Positions 57,958-64,000 of a DNA stretch of 64,000 nt are shown one piece after another. Within the stretch, counting starts at the first letter, position 1, and the number at the start of each line of letters is the position of its first letter. The DNA lies in assembly GCF_900094555.1 (NCBI RefSeq), contig NZ_FMAC01000006.1, positions 248,001 through 312,000 on the forward strand, written 5' to 3'. This stretch comes from Martinezella hainanensis (GTDB lineage: Bacteria; Pseudomonadota; Alphaproteobacteria; Rhizobiales; Rhizobiaceae). The notes under the pieces were generated by a model. The model made no database searches and was not told the origin of the DNA. It saw only the letters and a list, made by a program, of their open reading frames with translations. The position numbers were made by a program, and so were the translations under genes.

Positions 57958-58806
57958 ATGGCAGGTCTTCTGTTTGGCCTGAGCAACCTGTCCGCTGAAC
58001 CCTCGCGGTCGCCGCAGGTGGCCGCTGTGTGGAGCGAGCTCTGCCGCGAGGCCATTTCAGCCTCTCACAGCGATCCGTCACTTACCCGAGCTCTGAATTC
58101 TTCCATTCTCTATCATGCGAGTTTCGCTCAGGCATTGGCGCAACGTATCGCGCTTAAGCTTGCCAATCATGATCTCGACCATGACGAGCTGATTTCAGTG
58201 GTCGCGCAGGCCTTTGTCGGCAAGGCCAATCTCGTATCCGATGCTGCCGCGGATCTAGTTGCCATCAAGGACCGCGACCCCTCCAACAGCGAAATTCTTG
58301 TGCCGTTTCTTTATTTCAAAGGCTTTATTGCTCTTCAGGGACAGCGCGTCGCCCACTGGCTCTGGCACCATAACCGAGTACACTTGGCAAGGCATCTTCA
58401 GAGCCGAATTTCAGAAGTGTTCGGCGTCGATATTCATCCCGCGGCAAGGATGGGCAGGAGTGTAATGCTCGATCACGGGAGCGGGCTGGTTATTGGTGAG
58501 ACTGCGGTCGTCGAAGACGACGTATCCATCCTGCAAAATGTTACCCTGGGCGGCACGGGCAAGGAGGCCGGCGACCGTCATCCGAAAGTTCGCCGCGGCG
58601 CACTCATCGGAGCGGGAGCCACGATTCTCGGAAACATCGAGATTGGCGAAGGTGCAAAAGTCGGAGCCGGCAGTGTCGTCGTCAGCTCCGTCGAACCATA
58701 TACCTCCGTTGCCGGTGTCCCTGCCCGTCCCGTGGGAAAACGGCACTCCGTCCTGCCAGGCATTACTATGGACCAGACATTGCTGGAACCGGAATATGTC
58801 ATTTGA
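57958..58806 (+). CDS. cysE: Serine O-acetyltransferase
   Basis: The 282-residue protein has the CysE helical N-terminal domain (VWSELCREAISASHSDPSLTRALNSSIL) and a left-handed beta-helix of hexapeptide repeats. These include GVDIHPAARMGRSVMLDHGSGLVIGET with the catalytic Asp/His pair, QNVTLGGTGKEAGDRHPKVRRGALIGAGATILG and GAGSVVVSSVEPYTSVAGVPARPVG. It transfers acetyl from acetyl-CoA to L-serine, giving O-acetylserine, the carbon skeleton for cysteine. Its neighbours on the right (sulfur-type flavoproteins and MetI) fit sulfur supply. A C-terminal tail of about 20 residues is where cysteine feedback usually acts. Confidence 0.92.
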   Translation: MAGLLFGLSNLSAEPSRSPQVAAVWSELCREAISASHSDPSLTRALNSSILYHASFAQALAQRIALKLANHDLDHDELISVVAQAFVGKANLVSDAAADLVAIKDRDPSNSEILVPFLYFKGFIALQGQRVAHWLWHHNRVHLARHLQSRISEVFGVDIHPAARMGRSVMLDHGSGLVIGETAVVEDDVSILQNVTLGGTGKEAGDRHPKVRRGALIGAGATILGNIEIGEGAKVGAGSVVVSSVEPYTSVAGVPARPVGKRHSVLPGITMDQTLLEPEYVI

Positions 58807-58908
58807 ACTACATGCACTTTTGGATTCCTTGAAGGGCTATTCGCGCCGGTCGCAGCTTACGAGGCACCCAAAACCGCAAGGAAACTCCGCGACCAGCACT
58901 GATAGTTC

Positions 58909-59211
58909 CTATGGCAGCGGGTCCTGATTGAGCCGGTCAAACAGGTTCTTTCCCATGCGAAAGAAAGGAACCCATTTCTCGTCGACCAAGACCTGCTGAC
59001 CGTTCTTCGGGTTGAGAGCAGGATGCGCCGATCTGTTGCGAACGGAAAAAACGCCAAACCCACGCAATTCAACCCTTCCGCCTTCGGCAAGGGTCTCGGT
59101 TATTTCATCCAGTACTGTCTCGACGATAAGCTCTACCTCCTGAAATCGAAGGTAGGGATGGCTAGCCGCAACGCTTAAAACAAGTTCAGATTTCAGCACT
59201 TGCGACCTCAT
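58909..59211 (-). CDS. IHF beta-like (HU family) DNA-binding protein
   Basis: The 100-residue protein has the HU/IHF dimer fold: LKSELVLSVAASHPYLRFQEVELIVETVLDEITETL, then GGRVELRGFGVFSVRNRSAHPALNPKNGQQVLV and VPFFRMGKNLFDRLNQ. The RGFGVFSVR and NPKNG arm residues resemble IHF subunit beta; the genome probably has another ihfB elsewhere, so this is likely a paralogue. The tip Pro of the arm motif (NPKNG) is kept. Its ATG overlaps the stop of a 48-residue upstream peptide gene (ATGA), so its translation is coupled to that peptide. It faces cysE convergently. Confidence 0.88.
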   Translation of the reverse strand: MRSQVLKSELVLSVAASHPYLRFQEVELIVETVLDEITETLAEGGRVELRGFGVFSVRNRSAHPALNPKNGQQVLVDEKWVPFFRMGKNLFDRLNQDPLP

Positions 59212-59354
59212 CGAACGCGCGGCATCAGACGACGCTGGTTTTGCTGTTGTGAACGCGGATCAAACCTGTCGCGAGCCAGTGTCAGGCCGAACAATATGGC
59301 TGACATTGCGATATTCCCGGAGACAATGATCCCTGTCAGATAAAACCCACGCAT
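59208..59354 (-). CDS. 48-residue membrane peptide, coupled to the IHF-like gene
   Basis: A short frame starts at ATG 59354 and reads MRGFYLTGIIVSGNIAMSAI, then LFGLTLARDRFDP and a basic tail ending RRLMPRVR. One hydrophobic segment of about 20 residues precedes a charged, Gln/Arg-rich tail, as in small inner-membrane proteins. The stop TGA overlaps the ATG of the IHF-like gene. AGAGG eight bases before the start is a good ribosome site but lies inside a perfect 19-bp inverted repeat. It may be a real small protein or a leader peptide. I know no family for it. Confidence 0.5.
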   Translation of the reverse strand: MRGFYLTGIIVSGNIAMSAILFGLTLARDRFDPRSQQQNQRRLMPRVR

Positions 59355-59357
59355 GGC

Positions 59358-59402
59358 GCCCGCCTCTATAGTCTATAATTTTAATAGACTATAGAGGCGG
59401 GC
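59358..59402 (-). promoter_or_regulatory. Perfect 19-bp inverted repeat at the start of the peptide-IHF operon
   Basis: GCCCGCCTCTATAGTCTAT (59358-59376) and its exact complement (59384-59402) flank a 7-base AT loop. On the minus strand the 3' arm runs to 3 bases before the ATG at 59354 and contains its AGAGG ribosome site. It could be an RNA hairpin blocking translation, an operator, or a terminator for the monooxygenase operon ending at 59588. Confidence 0.65.
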
Positions 59403-59587
59403 ACTGGATCGGCATATTCCATTCTGTGCTAACTTGTGTGGCGGTTTGGAAATCGCGTTCCAATTCCGGCCCATTCATTGTCCCTGATCGCGTCCACGTT
59501 TGCATTCGTAACGGAAACGTCATGGCCGGCGATCCGCAGCTTCCAGGGACCTGCGGTCACTGCATGCTCGTTACAGGCTTGGGCCGA

Positions 59588-60946
59588 TCATCGGCGAAAG
59601 GATGAACCTATGTGGTGATCTGGCAATCTGTCACCTTCACCGAAAAGCTTTCTGCGAAGCGAGCCCTGTTCATAACCGGTTTTGTAGAGACCGCGCTCTT
59701 GAAGGACCGGCACCACGATGTCGATAAAGTCCTCAAAGCTCTCCGGCACCACCGTACGGGTGAGATTGAAGCCGTCGATCTCGCCTTCATCCATCCACGA
59801 CGAAAGCTCGTCGGCAACTGCCGCGGCATCGCCGACGATGACCGGATAACGCCCACCCATGGCAAGCTCCTGCAACAACTGCCGCTTTGTCCAGCCACGC
59901 TGTTGAGCGATCTGTGTTGCCGATTGGCTGGCGTTGGACTTGCCGTAGGTAATGGTCTCATCGAGATCGTATCGCGAAAAATCAATGCCCGTACTGGCCG
60001 AAAAATGCGCAAGCCCCGCCTCCGGATTGGCATAGCGCAGATACTCTGCATGCTTCTCCCGTGCCGCCGTGGCGGAACGATCGGTTATCACGGTGATACC
60101 GAGGAAGATCTTTATGTCTTCCGGCTTTCGGCCCGCCGCGACAACGGCTTCACGCAGCGAACGAGAGGCCGCCCGGGCTGCGCTCTTGTCGGGGGCGGCG
60201 ATGAAGATGCATTCCGCGTGGCGCGCTGCAAACTGCTTCCCACGGCCAGAAGTTCCAGCCTGATAGAGAACCGGCGTGCGCTGGAGCGAAGGCTCGGCCA
60301 GGTGATAGGCCCGCGAGCGGTAGAACGGCCCTCGATGGTCGATCGCATGCACCTTTGATGGATCGGCATAGATACGCTTTTCCCTGTCGATCAAGACCGC
60401 GTCGTCCTCCCAGCTTCCCTCCCAGAGCTTGTAGAGCAGGTCGAGATAGTCGTCGGCGCGATCATAGCGGCCGTCATGCTCGATCTGGCTCTCAAGTCCA
60501 AGTCCACGCGCCGCGCTGTCGAGATAGCCCGTCACGATGTTCCAACCGATGCGGCCGCTGGTCAGATGGTCCAGGGTCGAGATTCGCCTGGCGAAAATAT
60601 ACGGCGCGTCGGCGCTGGCATTGACGGTGACACCGAAACCAAGGTGTTGCGTCACAGCAGCCATGGCGGAAACAAGCAACAGGGGATCGTTGACCGGCAA
60701 TTGGATGGATTCACGCAGTGTCAGATCGACGGAGCCCTGGTACACGTCGTAGACGCCCAAGATGTCGGCAAGAAAGATGCCGTCGAACAGCCCGCGTTCG
60801 AGCGTGGCGGCAAGCGACGTCCAATAGTCGAGTGTCTTGTAGCGATGGGATTGGTCCCTTGGATGCGCCCATAGCCCATGATTGATGTGCCCGACACAGT
60901 TCATGTTGAACGCATTGAGCAATATCTGCTTTTTCTTGGCCGTCAT
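59588..60946 (-). CDS. NtaA/SnaA/DszA-family FMN-dependent monooxygenase
   Basis: The 452-residue protein has the signature start LNAFNMNCVGHINHGLWAHP, then YWTSLAATLERGLFDGIFLADILG, GFGVTVNASADAPYIFARRISTLDHLTSGRIGWNIVTGYL and QRTPVLYQAGTSGRGKQFAARHAECIF, in pieces. These place it in the NtaA/SnaA/DszA/SoxA branch of flavin-dependent monooxygenases, which oxidise sulfur- or amine-containing organics with FMNH2 from a partner. I start at 60946 because the upstream frame belongs to the neighbouring gene. It is last in a minus-strand operon after two DszC-like proteins and MetI, so organosulfur breakdown for sulfur supply is likely. Confidence 0.87.
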   Translation of the reverse strand: MTAKKKQILLNAFNMNCVGHINHGLWAHPRDQSHRYKTLDYWTSLAATLERGLFDGIFLADILGVYDVYQGSVDLTLRESIQLPVNDPLLLVSAMAAVTQHLGFGVTVNASADAPYIFARRISTLDHLTSGRIGWNIVTGYLDSAARGLGLESQIEHDGRYDRADDYLDLLYKLWEGSWEDDAVLIDREKRIYADPSKVHAIDHRGPFYRSRAYHLAEPSLQRTPVLYQAGTSGRGKQFAARHAECIFIAAPDKSAARAASRSLREAVVAAGRKPEDIKIFLGITVITDRSATAAREKHAEYLRYANPEAGLAHFSASTGIDFSRYDLDETITYGKSNASQSATQIAQQRGWTKRQLLQELAMGGRYPVIVGDAAAVADELSSWMDEGEIDGFNLTRTVVPESFEDFIDIVVPVLQERGLYKTGYEQGSLRRKLFGEGDRLPDHHIGSSFRR

Positions 60947-60965
60947 CTTGTTCGCTATTCCGATT

Positions 60966-62225
60966 TCAGATTGCGCCATGGCGCGGTGGTCGTTTGCCAT
61001 TGAGATAGTAATTGCCGATGGCCTGATATTTCCAGCGCACCGGGTCATGCAGCGTATGTGTGCGGGCGTTGCGCCAATAACGGTCGAAATTGTCGTCCGA
61101 AAGCGTCGACGACGTACCCGACAGTTCGAACAGCTTGTTGGCGGCAAGCAGGCTCGCCTTGGTCGCCAATATCTTCGCTTCGGCGACCGCGATCGAGGCA
61201 CGCGCAACGCTATCCTCTGTCATATCTGCGCGAGCCGCATCCGTCAGCTCCGCGGCCCGTCTCAGCAAGCCTTCCGCCGCACGCAGCCGCAACCAGACAT
61301 TTCCAACATTTTGCAGCGTCAGCGGATCTTCGGACGCTTGCTCGACCTTGGAATCCAGCCAGGGTCGAGCCCGTTCGCGGATGAACCGCAACATTTCCCG
61401 ATAGGCGCCCTGCCCTATTCCGAGATCGATGGCCGCATGCATGATTTGTGCGACCGGGCCGATCGTCGTCGGTCGCTCAAAAGATGATTGAAACGGGACA
61501 ATCCATTCCGGCTCGATCTCAACCCTGTCGAATTCGACAGAGCCACTTCCGGTAACCCGCTGACCGAAACCGTCCCAATCGTCGATGACCGTCACGCCGG
61601 GTGCACTCCGCGGAATGAAGGCAAGGTAGGTGACGTCTTTCTCATCCTCTTGCGCAATGACAAGAGTCGGAATCCAGTGTGCGTAAATCGCCCCCGTGCA
61701 GTAAAATTTCCGTCCGTGAACAAGCCATTTTCCCGTCTCGCGAAAGAGCCGGGTTCGCCGCTTGAAATCGCGCTGACCTATTTCCGCCAGCGCGTTGCCG
61801 AAGCGTTCACCCGCCAGCACGCGCCCGAAGAAAAAACGCTGCTGCTCAGCCGATGCTCCGACCCGCAGGACTTCAAGCGCGTAGAAATGATTTTGGGGGA
61901 TCTGCGCCAGCGATCCATCGGCGGCACCGATAATGGCGATCGTCTTGGACAGTGTGTGCGTCGATGCTCCCGCACCACCAAATTCGCGCGGCACGGTGAT
62001 GCCCCACAGGCCAGTTTCGCTGAAACGCTCCAGTTCACGCCATGGCAGGATGCGATCCCTGTCGCGTTCGGCGCTGCCGGCGGCAAATTCGGTAACCAGG
62101 GCAGTCGCCACCTCGATGGCCTGGTCGTCACTGGTAATCAGATCGGGCCGCCGCAGCGGTGCCGGCGCGGGTTCGACCGGGATGCGAAAATCGGTGTCGG
62201 TCACGGCTTTCCTCGCTAGTTCCAT
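60966..62225 (-). CDS. Acyl-CoA dehydrogenase-like flavoprotein (SfnC/DszC type), copy 1
   Basis: The 419-residue protein resembles the acyl-CoA dehydrogenase superfamily branch that includes DszC and SfnC monooxygenases: LPWRELERFSETGLWGITVPREFGGAGAS, DGSLAQIPQNHFYALEVL, GRKFYCTGAIYAHWIP, VIDDWDGFGQRVTGSGSVEFDRVEI and GTSSTLSDDNFDRYWRNARTHTLHDPV. These use FMNH2 and oxygen rather than dehydrogenating a CoA ester. The ATG at 62225 overlaps the stop of copy 2. It is paralogous to copy 2 along its whole length. The operon context points to organosulfur oxidation. Confidence 0.86.
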   Translation of the reverse strand: MELARKAVTDTDFRIPVEPAPAPLRRPDLITSDDQAIEVATALVTEFAAGSAERDRDRILPWRELERFSETGLWGITVPREFGGAGASTHTLSKTIAIIGAADGSLAQIPQNHFYALEVLRVGASAEQQRFFFGRVLAGERFGNALAEIGQRDFKRRTRLFRETGKWLVHGRKFYCTGAIYAHWIPTLVIAQEDEKDVTYLAFIPRSAPGVTVIDDWDGFGQRVTGSGSVEFDRVEIEPEWIVPFQSSFERPTTIGPVAQIMHAAIDLGIGQGAYREMLRFIRERARPWLDSKVEQASEDPLTLQNVGNVWLRLRAAEGLLRRAAELTDAARADMTEDSVARASIAVAEAKILATKASLLAANKLFELSGTSSTLSDDNFDRYWRNARTHTLHDPVRWKYQAIGNYYLNGKRPPRHGAI

Positions 62226-63475
62226 TGATGGCGGGCTGGAAATATGCCGTTGAGCTGATAATTGCCGAGCAGATGATATTTCCAGCGTACGGGGTCGTGA
62301 AGCGTGTGCACGCGCGCATTTCGCCAATGCCGATCGAGATTATGGGCCTCCCGCGTCGCTGCCGATCCTGCGACATCAAAGAGTTTTTCGGCCGCCTGCA
62401 ATGCGACTTCCGTGGTCAATATCTTGGCCTCGGCAACGGCGACGGACGCTCTGGCACTCCCCGCCTCGGTAACAGGCGCCTTTGCCACCTCATCTATAAC
62501 AGCCGCGGCTTCGTAAAGAAGTGATTGCGCTGCGTGTAGATCCGTATGGAGGTCGCCGATTTCATGGAGGATCGTCGGATCGTCGCAGGCCGACTGAAGG
62601 CCCGAATCCATCCAGGGCCTTGCGTGATCGCGGACAAAGGCCATGGCGTCGGTGACCGCGGCCGCCGCTATGCCGGAATCGATCGCTGCTTGAATGAGCT
62701 GCGAGACGGGACCGGATACCCCTGGCCTGTTCGCATAGGACCAGACGGGGAAAACCAGGGCTTCGTCCACCGGTACGTCGGTAAACTCTACCGATCCGCT
62801 CGCCGTCGTGCGCTGGCCGAAAGAGGACCAGTCGTCGATGACGCGCACGCCCGGCGCATCGAACGCGGCCCAGACCTGGACTGCCCGCCCGTCATCGTCT
62901 ACGGCGCGCGTCGGAATCCAATGAGCGAAGATGGCCCCGGTGGAGTAGAAGCGTCGCCCAGTCAATCTCAACCCATCTGCCCGGCGAGTGAGGCGGGTTG
63001 AGCTGTGGTTGACCGCCTTCTGCCCACGCTCCGGTCCGGCATTGCCGATACGATAGCCGGCAAGAATATCGCCGTAGATGCGGGCTTTCTGCTCCTGCGA
63101 GCCCACATCGCGCAGCAGCGCCAGCACGCCGAACTGGTTCTGCGGAATCTGACCGAGAGCGGGATCGGCCGCACAGAGGATTTCGAAGACCCTGGCAAGC
63201 GTTACGCAGGAAACTTCAGCGCCTCCGAATTCCTTCGGCACGGTGATACCGCCGAGGCCGCTTGCGGTATATTCCTCCACTTCGTCCCAGGGAAGACGAC
63301 GATCGCGGTCACGCTCGGCAGCACCCACGGCAAAACGCGCCGCCAGGTCATGAGCGATCTCCAGCGCCTCGGCATCCGAGCGGATCAAATGCGGAGTGCG
63401 CGGCGGCAACGGGCGCCTGACGGCACCTTCCTCTTGCGACCCGGTCGCAGCCGGCACAGCATCGCGTTCAGTCAT
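62216..63475 (-). CDS. Acyl-CoA dehydrogenase-like flavoprotein (SfnC/DszC type), copy 2
   Basis: The 419-residue protein shares the copy-1 motifs: LPWDEVEEYTASGLGGITVPKEFGG, DPALGQIPQNQFGVLALL, GRRFYSTGAIFAHWIP, VIDDWSSFGQRTTASGSVEF and DRHWRNARVHTLHDPVRWKYHLLGNYQLNG. The ATG at 63475 has CGGAGAA six bases upstream. The two copies look like a tandem duplication that has diverged, with copy 2 nearer the operon start, 29 bases after metI. The role is inferred to be sulfur-compound monooxygenation. Confidence 0.86.
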   Translation of the reverse strand: MTERDAVPAATGSQEEGAVRRPLPPRTPHLIRSDAEALEIAHDLAARFAVGAAERDRDRRLPWDEVEEYTASGLGGITVPKEFGGAEVSCVTLARVFEILCAADPALGQIPQNQFGVLALLRDVGSQEQKARIYGDILAGYRIGNAGPERGQKAVNHSSTRLTRRADGLRLTGRRFYSTGAIFAHWIPTRAVDDDGRAVQVWAAFDAPGVRVIDDWSSFGQRTTASGSVEFTDVPVDEALVFPVWSYANRPGVSGPVSQLIQAAIDSGIAAAAVTDAMAFVRDHARPWMDSGLQSACDDPTILHEIGDLHTDLHAAQSLLYEAAAVIDEVAKAPVTEAGSARASVAVAEAKILTTEVALQAAEKLFDVAGSAATREAHNLDRHWRNARVHTLHDPVRWKYHLLGNYQLNGIFPARHQWN

Positions 63476-63504
63476 GGGATTCTCCGGATACATTATCGCT
63501 GATC

Positions 63505-64000
63505 TTAGCGCGCTCGCAGGCGCCGCACGGCATAGTCGCCCGCAAACTGCACCAGACAGACCATGGCAATAAGCACGACGATGACCACCGCCATAACGGT
63601 GGTATCGAAGCGCTGATAACCATAGCGGATCGCCATGTCGCCGAGACCGCCGGCACCGACCGCACCCGCCATGGCCGAGGCGCCGATCATGCTGACGATG
63701 GTGATGGTGAAGCCACCGACTATGCTGGGAAGCGCTTCAGGCAGAAGCACATGGCGCACGATGTGCCGGCGGCGGCAGCCGATCGCCTGCGCCGCCTCGA
63801 TGAGCCCGCCGTCGACCTCACGAAGGCTGACTTCGGCAATGCGCGCAAAAAACGGTGTTGCGCTGATGGAGAGCGGCACGACGGCGGCCCACACACCGAT
63901 CGTCGTGCCGGTGAGCAGTCGCGTCAATGGCAACAACGCCACCAGGAGGACGATGAATGGGGTCGCGCGAAAGCCGTTGATGACGGCAGCGAGAATGCCA
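63505..64000 (-). CDS. metI: Methionine-type ABC permease, C-terminal part (cut by window edge)
   Basis: The frame enters from the right edge and ends at 63505. It reads INGFRATPFIVLLVALLPLTRLLTGTTIGVWAA, in pieces, then PFFARIAEVSLREVDGGLIEAAQAIGC with the EAA loop, VLLPEALPSIVGGFTITIVSMIGASAMAGAVGAGGLGD and a last helix. This is the MetI permease family, which takes up methionine or related sulfur compounds with MetN and MetQ. Those partners should lie beyond the window. It precedes the two SfnC-like genes in the same operon. Confidence 0.87.
   Translation of the reverse strand, partial: GILAAVINGFRATPFIVLLVALLPLTRLLTGTTIGVWAAVVPLSISATPFFARIAEVSLREVDGGLIEAAQAIGCRRRHIVRHVLLPEALPSIVGGFTITIVSMIGASAMAGAVGAGGLGDMAIRYGYQRFDTTVMAVVIVVLIAMVCLVQFAGDYAVRRLRAR

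Noticed and set aside
60946..61207. N-terminal extension on the NtaA/SnaA-like monooxygenase
   Set aside because: It overlaps the end of the SfnC-like gene and is Arg/Cys-rich without similarity. The family start is at 60946 or very close.

Overview
The window looks like chromosome or megaplasmid DNA of a Rhizobium-type alphaproteobacterium. Reasons are the high GC and codon use, the dense ABC-transporter and flavin-monooxygenase catabolic operons, a mixed-linkage beta-glucan-like synthase pair, and a very large type I secreted adhesin with a LapG-type protease. No tRNA, rRNA, CRISPR array or intact mobile element was seen. Both ends cut through genes: an aldehyde dehydrogenase on the left and a methionine-type ABC permease (metI) on the right.

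Left part (1-8.2 kb): a tight minus-strand operon encodes a DUF1185 'amino acid synthesis' protein, an alpha/beta hydrolase, a flavin reductase, a luciferase-like monooxygenase and an aldehyde dehydrogenase. Next to it are a GntR regulator and a ureohydrolase. The set recalls the logic of the Rut pyrimidine pathway but is a different gene set. Repeated ATGGTATACC-like palindromes are probably the GntR operators. An ArsR-type regulator, a metallophosphoesterase and a tyrosine phosphatase follow.

8.5-15.8 kb: a binding protein, a double permease and an ATPase (Fe/sugar-phosphate type importer) are followed by an OmpR-type regulator, a histidine kinase and a second binding protein, with overlapping stops and starts. 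This looks like an importer with its own ligand-sensing circuit. 15.9-20.1 kb holds an RND efflux pair.

20.6-25.3 kb is a patchy, more AT-rich region with a VOC protein, a small P-loop kinase-like protein, a membrane protein with a degenerate GGDEF domain and a small secreted protein. It also carries three broken transposase remnants (IS3-like, IS6-like, IS3-like).

25.3-28.6 kb encodes an HlyD-like protein and a processive GT2 synthase resembling bgsB-bgsA of Sinorhizobium.

28.9-55.2 kb is a secretion and adhesion locus. It has a 5979-residue repeat adhesin, a divergent LpoA/periplasmic-binding-like lipoprotein, a LapG-type periplasmic cysteine protease, and a minus-strand operon of TolC-like porin, T1SS ATPase, membrane-fusion protein and a ribbon-helix-helix/PAS-like protein. 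LapG normally releases such adhesins when the c-di-GMP receptor LapD lets it go. No LapD is present in the window.

55.2-64 kb: about 1 kb with no recognised gene, then a FAD/NAD(P)-binding protein divergent from cysE. A 48-residue membrane peptide is translationally coupled to an IHF-beta-like protein. A sulfur-scavenging-type operon follows (metI, two DszC/SfnC-like flavoproteins and an NtaA/SnaA-like monooxygenase). Two perfect inverted repeats place the ribosome-binding sites of lapG and of the 48-residue peptide inside hairpins. They are among the more unusual short-scale signals here.
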